DNA of 64,000 bases. Source: Bacillota bacterium (GTDB lineage Bacteria; Bacillota; Clostridia; Acetivibrionales; JAEZXR01). This document shows, one piece after another, positions 8,124 through 16,752 of the stretch. The stretch covers positions 92,457-156,456 of the forward strand of contig JAEZXR010000018.1 of assembly GCA_023419605.1 (NCBI GenBank), given 5' to 3'. Under the pieces are notes generated by a model, which saw nothing but the letters and a program-made list of their open reading frames with translations, had not been told where the DNA came from and did not search any database. The stretch's first letter is position 1. Each line of letters starts with the position of its first letter. Position numbers and translations under genes: made by a program.

Positions 8124-10460
8124 CTATCCGCTTACACTTTCAGACAACATTATGACTTCAACTTTTCCATCGGCGCCGTTATCCAGATATACGGATACAC
8201 TCCCGTAAACCCGGTTTAGATCTATATCCCCAAGTGTTTTTACAGTTATGTTCCTTGCAAAATCCTTATAATAGACCGTAACATTGTTTTTAAGCTTGTA
8301 ACTCTTGTTATCGACTTTTATTTTCCTGCTGTTCATCGCCTGGACACTCGTATCTTTCACTGCTGGAGTTTTATTATCAACAACTCTTTCAATCCCGGTT
8401 CCTGTCATTTTCACTTGGACTATCGACCCTATATCTACATTTGGAATCATCTCATTAAAGCTGTATTCCTTGCCATCAACGAGCAGTGTGTAGGATACTC
8501 CTCCAGGCCTGGATGTAAACTTTTTAACAACAGCTGATTTATATTTTCTATTTAAAATATCATCCGTCAGCAAAACGTTAATATCTCCAAAGGTACCGAC
8601 TTTATTGGAGTACAGGAGCTTACCTTTTTGAAGGGTGCCGTCGGGAAGATCATTCCAGTCCAAAAGGCTTACCTGTGCATCACCACCATAATCATCACTG
8701 ATCAGGTCGAATATTTTTATATTATCGGTGACATCCTCTGTTCCAAGCTGCCTGTCACCCTTATTGATACTAGTTTCTTCAGGATAATTATATATCAGCT
8801 GCTCCAGGGAAACAGTCCGGTTATCCGTATGGCTGTATTTGACCAGCTTTCCCTTCATTTCGGCTGGATCGGATGTAACCCTATAGGTTGTCGTTATTCC
8901 GTTATCCAATAACAGATGTGCATAATATAAAACATTGACGCGTCCCCCTGCTTCTTCCCTTTCCAATTCCATTCCGGTATTAATAACAAAAGCGTATTTG
9001 GAACCATCTTCACTTCCCGGATATTGGATATCTACGATCTTCCCGTCATATCCAAGGGATACCACCACGTTGTCATCCACCTCAATGTTGAATGTATCCC
9101 CTATAATTCCGGCAAGATCCGTATCGCTGCTCAAATCGTAATTTGTATTTTCGATCTGCAATGTCTTCGGTGAAAGTTTGTTTGGAAGGATGCCGGTCAC
9201 TTTCCCCCCTACCTTTTTATCCTCAACTAAAATATACCTGTTCTTATTCCAAACATCTGAAACCTGATAGACGATATCGCCCTCCAGTATTTGAGAGATG
9301 TCGATGGGCCTTCCATTCTTTATAATGGTAGGATTCATTGAAAAATCTATGGTACCCAGCCGATTGCTTGAAGGCACAAAATTGTTTGCTATTTGGGGCT
9401 TGCTGTATAAAGGGTCAATAATATCCGCACTTGCAAAGCCCGTTTGCGTTTCATTGTAGAGAAATAGTAAGGAAGTATTCTTTTTGATGATATTTTTTAT
9501 ATCCTGATATTTCTGTTTTACACCGTTATAATAATAATCGGTACTCTCCGGTAAGGTCATACTCTGTTCCGTACCGCCGTCATTATAGGAAATTTTGTTG
9601 TCCAAAGCATGTTTGACCGTGATGCATTTCACTGTTCCGATTTTGCCGGAGGCCTTTATGATCGAACTCCCATCCGTGATAAGCCTGTATTTATAGCCTA
9701 GCTCAAACCTAGCCTCTGCATCCAGGTTATAAAAAGTCCCTTTATCCGTCAATAACTGATGCTCCGTTAACCCTTCTGAAGTTTTGGAGTCTCCAAGCAC
9801 CATGCATTCCACATATAATGAAGAATCACTTGAAAATATCCTTTCAGCATCGGGATAATCCTTATTTTTTATCAGGTTTATCCAAAGTTCATCCAGCATA
9901 ACGGCAGCCGCCCATTTCTGCAGCTTATCATTACTTTTGAGGCTAAGGTTTTCAATCACTCCCAACTGTCTTGCCCTATTGATATAATCATCCGGCCACT
10001 TTCCTAAAACGTCTTTGTCTGTGTATCCTAAGGCTCTGACAACAATTGAGCAGGCCTCCGCAAAGGTTATATTATCGTAAGGCCGGAATTTGCTTTTCGA
10101 AGTTTCCGCTAAGAAGCCTTTTTGGTAAGCAAGGTTTATGAACCCACTGGACCAGCTCTCTCCAGCTACATCTAAAAACACAGTATCCCCTTTCATAGAT
10201 TCCGCTTTATCCGCCAAACCTGCTGCGATAACAACAGCCTTTACGAATTGCTCCCTGGAAAGAGAATAGTTTGGCTTATAGGCTCCGCTTTCATTTCCAC
10301 TTAAAACACCCAAAGCGTCCATTCGATTAACTGCCGCTGTATAAGAGGCATTTGCAGGAACATCAGTAAACTCAGCGCGTGTACATATTGTCACTGATAC
10401 AATTACTGTGACCAATAGCAGCAGCAATGGTATGTATTTTTTAATTTTCAAGATAAACAC
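8124..10460 (-). CDS. Large S-layer homology (SLH) domain surface protein
   Basis: Secreted cell-wall protein of 778 residues. A signal peptide (about 1-28) is followed by three SLH motifs (about 30-200), seen as FTDVPANASYTAAVNRM, a second motif around FLDVAGESWSSGFINLAY, and a third ending near AVMLDELW. SLH domains bind pyruvylated secondary wall polymers. The remaining roughly 570 residues are rich in beta-strand, Asp, Asn and Lys patterns and contain no enzyme motif I recognise; several segments resemble repeated small barrels. It lies between the two sugar permease genes, an unusual place that suggests it works with the transporter, for example in substrate capture at the wall (inference). 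Confidence 0.88.
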   Translation of the reverse strand: MFILKIKKYIPLLLLLVTVIVSVTICTRAEFTDVPANASYTAAVNRMDALGVLSGNESGAYKPNYSLSREQFVKAVVIAAGLADKAESMKGDTVFLDVAGESWSSGFINLAYQKGFLAETSKSKFRPYDNITFAEACSIVVRALGYTDKDVLGKWPDDYINRARQLGVIENLSLKSNDKLQKWAAAVMLDELWINLIKNKDYPDAERIFSSDSSLYVECMVLGDSKTSEGLTEHQLLTDKGTFYNLDAEARFELGYKYRLITDGSSIIKASGKIGTVKCITVKHALDNKISYNDGGTEQSMTLPESTDYYYNGVKQKYQDIKNIIKKNTSLLFLYNETQTGFASADIIDPLYSKPQIANNFVPSSNRLGTIDFSMNPTIIKNGRPIDISQILEGDIVYQVSDVWNKNRYILVEDKKVGGKVTGILPNKLSPKTLQIENTNYDLSSDTDLAGIIGDTFNIEVDDNVVVSLGYDGKIVDIQYPGSEDGSKYAFVINTGMELEREEAGGRVNVLYYAHLLLDNGITTTYRVTSDPAEMKGKLVKYSHTDNRTVSLEQLIYNYPEETSINKGDRQLGTEDVTDNIKIFDLISDDYGGDAQVSLLDWNDLPDGTLQKGKLLYSNKVGTFGDINVLLTDDILNRKYKSAVVKKFTSRPGGVSYTLLVDGKEYSFNEMIPNVDIGSIVQVKMTGTGIERVVDNKTPAVKDTSVQAMNSRKIKVDNKSYKLKNNVTVYYKDFARNITVKTLGDIDLNRVYGSVSVYLDNGADGKVEVIMLSESVSG

Positions 10461-10485
10461 CTCTTTCTAAAAAGTTTTATAAAAC

Positions 10486-11370
10486 TCAACTTATAGCTTT
10501 GCTGATTCTTCTCTCAAAGAAAAACAGGATCGATACAAGAGTGCAAATGACAGCTGCCATAATAAAGGCTGCAGAAGTTAGTTTCTGGTAATCCAGGGAA
10601 GCAAACATATTATTCATGTAGTGCTGCAGCATATAAATGCTGTTGTGCGGATACGCACCTGAGATAAGGTATGTTTCCCTGAAAACCTTGAATGAGTTGA
10701 TTATTGATATTATAAAAACAAAGAACAGGGTAGGCGTCAGGTACACAAGTGTAATATTCAGGAACTTTCGCATTTGGCTTGCACCATCAATATCCGCTGA
10801 TTCGTAATACTCTTTCGGGACATTTTGAAGTCCTGCAAGAATCAGCACCATATTGTAACCTATGTTTTTCCAAAGGTAAACAATAACGACTACCATCCTG
10901 GCCCACCCGGTTTTCATCCAGTCTATACCGTTACATCCCATAGAGATTACGAAAGCATTCATAGACCCTCTCAAATCGAATATTACCTGCCATACCAAAA
11001 CAACAGACGCAACCGGTACAACAAGGGGAGTGATAAAGCTTGTACGCAAAACATTTCTTCCATATAGCTCTTTATTTAGAAGGACTGCCAGTCCCAGGGA
11101 AAGTAAAATATTAAGCGGTACACAAATGGCAGTGAATGCAAGGGTATTGTACCCCGCCTTTAAAAAAACCGGATTTGTCAGTAAGTCAAAATAGTTAGCC
11201 AACCCTACAAATTTTCCTCCAATAGGGCTGTCAACCATTGAATAAGCAATTCCCGTTATAAATGGAATTAAAAAGAAAACAGAGAAACCAGTAAGGCTGG
11301 GTGCTAAAAATAGTAAAGCAATTGCAGTTTCCTTTTTTCCAGCTTTTGATATCAGCATTTTACCCTCCAA
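10486..11370 (-). CDS. Sugar ABC transporter permease, MalF family
   Basis: Inner-membrane permease of 294 residues with six predicted helices. The MalF-type EAA loop is visible as ESADIDGASQMRKFLNITLV (about residues 187-206). It is the first gene of the minus-strand run extending to the window edge, and the partner of the MalG-like gene at 7078-7995. The ATG at 11370 has GGAGGG upstream. The short N-terminus, with helix 1 starting near residue 15, is typical of sugar permeases of the LplB/UgpA type rather than E. coli MalF. The transported sugar cannot be read from sequence. Confidence 0.91.
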   Translation of the reverse strand: MEGKMLISKAGKKETAIALLFLAPSLTGFSVFFLIPFITGIAYSMVDSPIGGKFVGLANYFDLLTNPVFLKAGYNTLAFTAICVPLNILLSLGLAVLLNKELYGRNVLRTSFITPLVVPVASVVLVWQVIFDLRGSMNAFVISMGCNGIDWMKTGWARMVVVIVYLWKNIGYNMVLILAGLQNVPKEYYESADIDGASQMRKFLNITLVYLTPTLFFVFIISIINSFKVFRETYLISGAYPHNSIYMLQHYMNNMFASLDYQKLTSAAFIMAAVICTLVSILFFFERRISKAIS

Positions 11371-11500
11371 TATAAATCAGCTTGTATCTATGATGCAGCG
11401 AAAATGTTATTTCCGCCAATCCAAACTACATTTCAATTCTAAAACATGCACCTTAACCCTTCATTTAGCCAACCTTAATTTTGCCTTAATTTTAAGTACA

Positions 11501-11531
11501 AAAAAAAGGCCGGTATAAATACCAGCCTTTC
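11501..11531 (-). terminator. Rho-independent terminator of the por operon
   Basis: On the minus strand an 11-bp stem AAGGCTGGTAT/ATACCGGCCTT (one mismatch) with a four-base loop is followed by a run of eight Ts. It lies about 12 bases past the porB stop and separates the por operon from the transport run downstream. Confidence 0.88.
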
Positions 11532-11542
11532 TTGTTTTATTA

Positions 11543-12487
11543 TTAAGCTTCTTCGCCTGCCAACTTCAAGAGAGCCGCCCATCTCTGGTCAACTTCCGCC
11601 TGAATCTCGTCAATCAAATGCTCGTTTCCGGCTTTAAACAGGTGTTTGAATCTTCCCTGCGCCTTGAGGAAATCTCTAACCGGAAGCTTATTCTTTGGCT
11701 TGTAGTTGATGATGTACTTGCCGTCGATTACTTCATAGAGCGGCCAGTAGCAGGTTTCAACAGCCAGCTTGTTCAAGTCCATCAAATCAGGTGTATTGTA
11801 CTGCCATCCTCTTGGGCATGGAGCCAATACGTTCATGAATGCAGCACCTTTTGTATAGAGAGCCTTTTCAGACTTCTCGTAAAGGTCCTTCATGTTTCCG
11901 ACGGCTGCAGTCTGACAAACATAAGGAATATGGTGGTTTGCCATGATTTCCGTCAGGTCTTTCCTCGACTGCATTTTACCGGGAATCACCTTGCCTGCCG
12001 GTGAGGTTGTGGTATCTGCATATTTCGGAGTTGCAGAAGACCTCTGGATACCTGTGTTCATGTAAGCTCCGTTGTCGTAGCAAACATAAACCATGTCATG
12101 GCCTCTTTCCATGGCACCAGACAGTGACTGGAAACCGATATCGTACGTACCGCCGTCTCCACCGAATGCAATAAACTTGGTTTCGCCTTCCTGTTTGATC
12201 TTTCCTTTTTTCTTCATAGCCACATAAGCCGCCTCAGCACCGGATACGGATGCAGCTGAGTTCTCAAATGCATTATGAATAAAGGAATCCTTCCAAGCGG
12301 TATAAGGATAAAGGAAGGAGGAAACCTCCAAACATCCTGTTGCAGCACCTATAACTGCATGATCTTCAGGCTTTAATGCTCTGAGTATCTGTCTTACAAC
12401 TACAGGAGCACCGCAACCTGCACACATTCTATGTCCACCCGTAAATCTTTCGGGTTTTTTAGCAACTTCTTTTAAATTGTAAGCCAT
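11543..12487 (-). CDS. porB: Pyruvate:ferredoxin oxidoreductase beta subunit
   Basis: Thiamine-diphosphate subunit of a four-subunit 2-oxoacid:ferredoxin oxidoreductase, which oxidises pyruvate and CoA to acetyl-CoA and CO2 while reducing ferredoxin. The N-terminal MCAGCGAP carries cluster-ligand cysteines. The TPP/Mg motif is GDGGTYDIGFQSLSGAMERG with the following YVCYDNGAYMNTGIQRS. Length (314 residues) fits PorB. It is last of four co-oriented genes (porG-porD-porA-porB), 11 bases after porA, and precedes a strong terminator. Pyruvate is the most likely substrate given the PorA sequence and gene order; another 2-oxoacid cannot be excluded. Confidence 0.94.
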   Translation of the reverse strand: MAYNLKEVAKKPERFTGGHRMCAGCGAPVVVRQILRALKPEDHAVIGAATGCLEVSSFLYPYTAWKDSFIHNAFENSAASVSGAEAAYVAMKKKGKIKQEGETKFIAFGGDGGTYDIGFQSLSGAMERGHDMVYVCYDNGAYMNTGIQRSSATPKYADTTTSPAGKVIPGKMQSRKDLTEIMANHHIPYVCQTAAVGNMKDLYEKSEKALYTKGAAFMNVLAPCPRGWQYNTPDLMDLNKLAVETCYWPLYEVIDGKYIINYKPKNKLPVRDFLKAQGRFKHLFKAGNEHLIDEIQAEVDQRWAALLKLAGEEA

Positions 12488-12498
12488 TATCGCACCTC

Positions 12499-13683
12499 CT
12501 ATTCTCTTACGCCCAGATAATTGTAAACGGAGTCTACCTTACCTGTTTCTGCGACATTTAAGAGTTCATTGTACACAAACTCGATATCCTCTGCCTTAAC
12601 ATCTCTACCACCCAAACCGTAGATGTAGTTAACAACCTTCGGTCCGAATATGCCCTTGGAATATAATGCACTTGTTACCTCAGTGAACAGAGGTCCGCCT
12701 GCAGCATTAAAGCTGTCAGCCTTATCCATAACGGCAACGGCCTTGAACTTGGACAGTGCAGCAGCCATTTCATCTACTGGGAATGGTCTGAATACTCTCG
12801 GTTTGATCAAGCCAACTTTTTTGCCTGCTGCTCTCATCTGGTCGATCACATATTTAGCAGTACCTGCTGTAGAGTTCAGTATAACTGCTACAACGTCTGC
12901 ATCTTCTGTCTTATATTCTTCAAACAGGCCATAGCTTCTGCCTGTCAGCTTTGCAAACTCTTCCGAAACTTCGAGAATAACTTTCTTGGCATTCTTCATA
13001 GCTTCCGCCTGCTGTCTCTTGTGCTCGAAGCAGTGAGCCTGAAGATCCAAAGGACCCACGGAAATCGGGTTTTCCTTGTTTAAGAGGTACTCCTGCGGAT
13101 TATATTCTCCAACAAAAGCTTTTACCTTATCATCTTCCAGCAATTCAATGTTTTCGATGGCGTGGGAAGTGATAAATCCATCCTGGCAAACCATAACCGG
13201 CAGCATTACGTCAGGATGTTCACCGATTCTGTTCGCCATGAGCATATTGTCATAGGCTTCCTGGTTGTTTTCAGAGTATAGCTGAATCCAGCCGGAATCT
13301 CTTGCACCCATGGTATCACTGTGGTCATTGTGTATATTCAAAGGTCCTGACAGGGTTCTGTTTACAGCAGCCAGAACAATAGGAAGTCTGGAACATGCTG
13401 CGATATAAAGAATCTCCCACATTAATGCAAGTCCGTTTGCAGAAGTAGCTGTCATGGCTCTACCACCTGCAGCCTGTGCACCCACACAAGCAGACATTGC
13501 ACTGTGTTCGGATTCAACAGCAACGAATTCTGTATCAACAACACCATCTGCAACAAATGTTGAGAAGTATTGAGGAACTTCTGTAGACGGAGTTATGGGG
13601 AAAGCCGCAACAACGTCTGGATTTATCTGTTTCATGGCAACAGCCATCGCTTCGTTACCACTCATTCTTTCTCTTATAGCCAT
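12499..13683 (-). CDS. porA: Pyruvate:ferredoxin oxidoreductase alpha subunit
   Basis: Alpha subunit of the same complex, 394 residues. It opens with GNEAMAVAMKQINPDVVAAF and PITPSTEVPQYF, the conserved N-terminal pyrimidine-binding region of PorA, and has the EVESEHSAMSACVGAQAAG-like segment (here FVAVESEHSAMSACVG) with the Glu that activates TPP. The C-terminal third carries the transketolase-C-like domain (VGLIKPRVFRPFP). Spacing of 17 bases to porD and 11 to porB indicates cotranscription. The complex is cytoplasmic and oxygen-sensitive, in keeping with an anaerobe. Confidence 0.94.
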   Translation of the reverse strand: MAIRERMSGNEAMAVAMKQINPDVVAAFPITPSTEVPQYFSTFVADGVVDTEFVAVESEHSAMSACVGAQAAGGRAMTATSANGLALMWEILYIAACSRLPIVLAAVNRTLSGPLNIHNDHSDTMGARDSGWIQLYSENNQEAYDNMLMANRIGEHPDVMLPVMVCQDGFITSHAIENIELLEDDKVKAFVGEYNPQEYLLNKENPISVGPLDLQAHCFEHKRQQAEAMKNAKKVILEVSEEFAKLTGRSYGLFEEYKTEDADVVAVILNSTAGTAKYVIDQMRAAGKKVGLIKPRVFRPFPVDEMAAALSKFKAVAVMDKADSFNAAGGPLFTEVTSALYSKGIFGPKVVNYIYGLGGRDVKAEDIEFVYNELLNVAETGKVDSVYNYLGVRE

Positions 13684-13700
13684 TATACGTTCCCTCCTTA

Positions 13701-14024
13701 CTACTTACTTTCCTCTACAAAGTCAATGGCCTTGAAAGGGCACACCTTTACACATACGCCGCAACCTTTGCAGTGGTCATAATCAAATTCTGTTCTTTTT
13801 CCGTTTTCATCGATCAATATGGATGTGTCGGGACAAACAGGGTAGCAAAGCAGACACTGTTTGCATTTTTCCTGAATCCAAATAGGCTTCATTGAACGCC
13901 AGTCACCGGTTTTGAAGAGTTCTGCGTTACCAGCGTAGGGAATAACTCCACCTTCCGTGATATCTTTCCATTTTACGTCAGGAGTTACAGTTTTTAATTC
14001 CTTTTTGCATGAATTGCAACTCAT
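13701..14024 (-). CDS. porD: Pyruvate:ferredoxin oxidoreductase delta subunit (2[4Fe-4S] ferredoxin)
   Basis: Small ferredoxin-like subunit of 107 residues that moves electrons from the PorAB active site to external ferredoxin. Two cluster motifs are complete: CKQCLLCYPVCPD and CKGCGVCVKVCP. An N-terminal CNSCKK pair adds cysteines of unknown role. The gene overlaps the end of porG by four bases (ATGA), and its ribosome site GGAGGTGAAAGG lies inside porG, a sign of translational coupling. Confidence 0.95.
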   Translation of the reverse strand: MSCNSCKKELKTVTPDVKWKDITEGGVIPYAGNAELFKTGDWRSMKPIWIQEKCKQCLLCYPVCPDTSILIDENGKRTEFDYDHCKGCGVCVKVCPFKAIDFVEESK

Positions 14025-14599
14025 AGACCTTTCACCTCCTGCATGGATCTTTCAAGAGCTTTGATATTTCCTTCTACAACTTCCGGTTTTTTAGCGAATT
14101 TATGTTTGAAAGACTCGACCATGTCGTGTAAGAATGTTTTTTCATCCATAACCTGGCTAACTTTTACAACGGCACCAAGCATTGGTGTATTCGGGAAGTA
14201 TTTTCCCAGTGTTTCAACAGAAATGGTTTTAGCGTCGATAGTACAAACTTTCCCTTTGTAACCTTTTAATAAAGGCCTTACTTCTTCGGGAGTTCTTGTA
14301 GTATTGATAATGATGGCTCCGTCTTCCTTCAACCCCGCTGTAACATCAACGGAAAGCAGAAGAGTGTCATCAACTACAACTACATACTGGGGTTCATAAA
14401 TATTACTGTGAACTGTCAACCTGTCATCGCTTATTCTGTTATAAGCGGTTATAGGAGCACCCATTCTTTCCGGCCCATATTCCGGGAATCCCTGTATGTA
14501 CTTTCCGGTATTGAATGCTGCATCTGCGAGCAGTAACGATGCTGTCTTGGCACCCTGTCCACCACGGCCGTGCCATCTGATTTCAACAACCTTGCCCAT
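14021..14599 (-). CDS. porG: Pyruvate:ferredoxin oxidoreductase gamma subunit
   Basis: Gamma subunit of 192 residues, the domain that closes over CoA in the fused enzymes. The N-terminus IRWHGRGGQGAKTASLLLAD is the family signature. It is the first gene of porGDAB, with GGAGG eight bases before the ATG and a strong promoter about 110 bases upstream. In single-chain enzymes this domain is part of one polypeptide, so the split form here is the archaeal/clostridial four-subunit type. Confidence 0.95.
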   Translation of the reverse strand: MGKVVEIRWHGRGGQGAKTASLLLADAAFNTGKYIQGFPEYGPERMGAPITAYNRISDDRLTVHSNIYEPQYVVVVDDTLLLSVDVTAGLKEDGAIIINTTRTPEEVRPLLKGYKGKVCTIDAKTISVETLGKYFPNTPMLGAVVKVSQVMDEKTFLHDMVESFKHKFAKKPEVVEGNIKALERSMQEVKGL

Positions 14600-14707
14600 G
14601 TGGAAACCTCCTCTTATTTAAGACTGTTTTAAGACTGTAAGTTTAGCTTGTAAAATTGTGTATATCCAATTGCATAAGGAATACAATCAGAAGTTTTTTC
14701 ACATTTT

Positions 14708-14736
14708 AGTATACGCTTTTGTATATTTTTTGTCAA
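14708..14736 (-). promoter_or_regulatory. Sigma-A-type promoter of porGDAB
   Basis: On the minus strand TTGACA and TATACT are separated by exactly 17 bases, near the consensus. The expected start is about 100 bases before porG. The leader contains two tandem copies of CAGTCTTAAA close to the ribosome site. No Rex-type TTGTTAA-N4-TTAACAA operator was seen. Confidence 0.82.
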
Positions 14737-14878
14737 GGAAGGGAATAATATTGAGATGCTTTATTTTAGAGCCATGGACAAGGCTTCATTTGTTCTTTGT
14801 ATACAAGACAAGCCATATTTTTCAGGCATTTATACCTTTAAATAAATCAAACCAAAAACAGCTCACTTTCCTCTACTC

Positions 14879-15031
14879 GAAAAACAAAATGCTACCGTAT
14901 TTTGTTCTTCGCTATGGGACCCTAGGTCCCCTTCGACGGAGCTAACGCTCCTGAGCCTCCCCTGAACGGCAAGGGTAATCCCCTTTGCAAACCCTATGCT
15001 AAGGAAATTGAAAGCCATAATTCCTTAGCAT
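14879..15031. repeat. Intergenic repeat, copy A
   Basis: Structured spacer element with copy B at 15485-15600. Shared blocks are AAAACAAAATGCTA, TTGTTCTTCGC, CCTTCGACGGAGC, TAATTCCTTA and a final AAAAAGGA that begins a terminator stem. This copy also contains small hairpins (GGGACC/GGTCCC, GGAGC/GCTCC, CTAAGGAA/TTCCTTAG). The rest of the porG-bofA spacer (14600-15075) holds the por promoter and nothing gene-like. Confidence 0.6.
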
Positions 15032-15032
15032 C

Positions 15033-15077
15033 AAAAAGGAAGAGTAACCCGGTTCCCCGGCATTACTCTTCCTTTTT
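15033..15077 (-). terminator. Bidirectional terminator after bofA
   Basis: A perfect 15-bp stem (AAAAAGGAAGAGTAA and its complement) with a 15-base loop. The As and Ts at its ends give a T-run in both directions. It overlaps the bofA stop codon on the minus strand. Confidence 0.85.
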
Positions 15078-15345
15078 AAAAAAGCTTCGTTAGTATAATC
15101 AGCAGCACCACTCCCGGTATTCCCAAAAAACCTGCAACCAATGCAGTTATGACATTAAAGGCAATATGGAAGTTGATATACTGTCCCAAATAATTGATAA
15201 ATACCAGGATAACTCCACCCAGTACCAGATTTAAAATCACTTTGCCGAAAAATTTAAACGGTGCTGCCAGCGACTTCCCAATAATATAAAGAAGCAATAT
15301 TCCGACAGCATAGGCCGCCAACATCCCATAATTCAATTCACCCAT
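15076..15345 (-). CDS. bofA: Pro-sigma-K processing inhibitor BofA
   Basis: Small membrane protein of 89 residues with three hydrophobic stretches (about 8-24, 32-50, 58-88). The C-terminus ending GFLGIPGVVLLIILTKLF matches the BofA family signature around Gly-Ile/Leu-Pro-Gly. In Bacillus, BofA with SpoIVFA holds the SpoIVFB protease inactive until the forespore signal arrives, delaying sigma-K activation in the mother cell. The neighbour at 15740 is YaaL-like, the same pair as in Bacillus recR-yaaL-bofA, though recR is not here. Its presence marks the organism as a likely spore former. Confidence 0.85.
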   Translation of the reverse strand: MGELNYGMLAAYAVGILLLYIIGKSLAAPFKFFGKVILNLVLGGVILVFINYLGQYINFHIAFNVITALVAGFLGIPGVVLLIILTKLF

Positions 15346-15484
15346 AACCTCATCACCCTAAATAAAGTAGTATAAAGCCTATGGCATACCCATAGCCGCA
15401 TTATTATTTGTCCCCAGCGGTTAAACCCATTGTATAGTCTGTCACTTATTTATATATATTTAGTTGTCCAAAAAAATAGACCAA

Positions 15485-15600
15485 TTACCTAAAACAAAAT
15501 GCTAACGCACCTTGTTCTTCGCCCGGAGGAGCTAATCACCTTCGACGGAGCCAACACCCCTCTGCAATCCCCGTATTAAGACTGTAATTCCTTAACATTA
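15485..15600. repeat. Intergenic repeat, copy B
   Basis: Shares with copy A (14879-15031) the ordered blocks AAAACAAAATGCTA, TTGTTCTTCGC, CCTTCGACGGAGC, TAATTCCTTAACAT and AAAAAGGA, then likewise runs into a strong hairpin. It is shorter and more degenerate. The remainder of the bofA-yaaL spacer (15346-15739) holds the terminator at 15600-15639 and a GCATAGCC/GGCTATGC hairpin near 15680-15701. Confidence 0.58.
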
Positions 15601-15639
15601 AAAAGGATATTTGTCCGATATCAGACAAATATCCTTTTT
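15600..15639 (-). terminator. Bidirectional terminator between yaaL and bofA
   Basis: A perfect 16-bp stem AAAAAGGATATTTGTC with its complement and an eight-base loop, flanked by A and T runs. It lies about 100 bases past the yaaL stop and suggests yaaL and bofA are separate transcripts here. Confidence 0.82.
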
Positions 15640-15739
15640 CTATATACAATACGACTGGTAACTGCTGATTTGGCGTTTGCATAGCCAAAGCTGGCTATGC
15701 GGGCGCCGAATCCGCTAAGTTCCATCTTACATTGTATAG

Positions 15740-16042
15740 CTAGACTTTTATTCCTTTTTCCTTAGCTTCCTTCAATAGGTATTGGTATCTTACTTCGCAG
15801 GCTTTGATTTTATATGTATAATAATCAATCATGTCCGAGTCCACAGCCTGCTCAAAATTGATATTTGCACTCAGCCATTCCATCCGAGCGTCTTTTATGC
15901 TCTGCAGCAACTCTGTAGTATCTTGTCCCGTACAAACGTTTTCTTCTATTTTAGGCTTGATCGCAAACAATTGTATAAATTTCCCGAAAAAGCTGTCTTT
16001 CGATACTTTAACTTCTGCGTTTCTCTCCGTACCTGGATTCAT
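15740..16042 (-). CDS. yaaL: DUF2508 (YaaL-like) protein
   Basis: Cytoplasmic protein of 100 residues of unknown function. The core about 45-95, with LLQSIKDARMEWLSANINFE and DMIDYYTYKIKACEVRYQYL, matches the DUF2508/YaaL pattern of two long helices. In Bacillus yaaL lies between recR and bofA; here bofA is the next gene on the same strand. The first 40 residues (Lys-rich, FFGKFIQLFAIKP) are family-variable. No catalytic residues are apparent. Confidence 0.75.
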   Translation of the reverse strand: MNPGTERNAEVKVSKDSFFGKFIQLFAIKPKIEENVCTGQDTTELLQSIKDARMEWLSANINFEQAVDSDMIDYYTYKIKACEVRYQYLLKEAKEKGIKV

Positions 16043-16161
16043 ACAAATTCCCCTTATACTTTGTATATTTTATATAATAAGTATAAGCAGCTTTTGTAGG
16101 CATTATACATTTTTTGTAAATTGTAGAAAATTCTTAACAATTCTGTAATATATATCTCATG

Positions 16162-16752
16162 TTACCACTTCAAATTTCTTAGAAATTCAAGCACTGCGTT
16201 GGTAGTTTCATAGCGAAACCTCCCCCAGTCACTCCATCTGCCTTTTAAATTCAACAGATCCCGTGCTGTCAGTTCCAGTTCCATCATGTCGACCTCCCGT
16301 ACCTGGCTGACTTCATCGTCGCTGGCATCCTCCAGGAGTCTTCCTCCTTTTTCACTGAGTATGAACAGATAAGAATAAAACATCACGTTTTCCGCTTTAT
16401 GCTGGAATTTTACTTTGAGAACACCTGCAAACTCCATGATTTCCGTTTCCAAACCTAATTCCTCCCGGGTCTCCCTGAAAACCGCTTCCAGGATATCTTC
16501 CTCATGTCCGATACCACCTGTGGGAATCCTGAATATCCCTTTAGGATAGTCTTCACAGGTAACGGTAATGATTTTTCCATTGGGACGGATGACACAAAAT
16601 ACCACTTCGCCTCTCCGGTCCGTTGCTACCGCATCCTTTACCTTATTAAAATAACTGTCCGTTTTATATTCTATCGTTACTTCTTCTATCCTGGGCGTTG
16701 TACCCAGTTTATCACATATCCTTAAAAATTCCTTTTCATTGAAGGTATTCAT
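16162..16752 (-). CDS. Nudix hydrolase
   Basis: Pyrophosphohydrolase of 196 residues acting on a nucleoside-diphosphate-linked substrate. The Nudix box is complete at residues 79-101 (G-x5-E-x7-RE-U-xEE-x-G-U), seen as GGIGHEEDILEAVF then RETREELGL, supplying the Glu ligands for Mg. The N-terminal 45 residues are an extra strand-helix region common in clostridial Nudix proteins. The ATG at 16752 has AAAGGAGAGG upstream. It is transcribed alone, divergent from the VanW gene. The substrate cannot be told from sequence. Confidence 0.88.
   Translation of the reverse strand: MNTFNEKEFLRICDKLGTTPRIEEVTIEYKTDSYFNKVKDAVATDRRGEVVFCVIRPNGKIITVTCEDYPKGIFRIPTGGIGHEEDILEAVFRETREELGLETEIMEFAGVLKVKFQHKAENVMFYSYLFILSEKGGRLLEDASDDEVSQVREVDMMELELTARDLLNLKGRWSDWGRFRYETTNAVLEFLRNLKW

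Noticed and set aside
14658..14945. 95-codon plus-strand open frame before bofA
   Set aside because: It covers the por promoter and repeat copy A, has no ribosome site and shows no protein-like composition.
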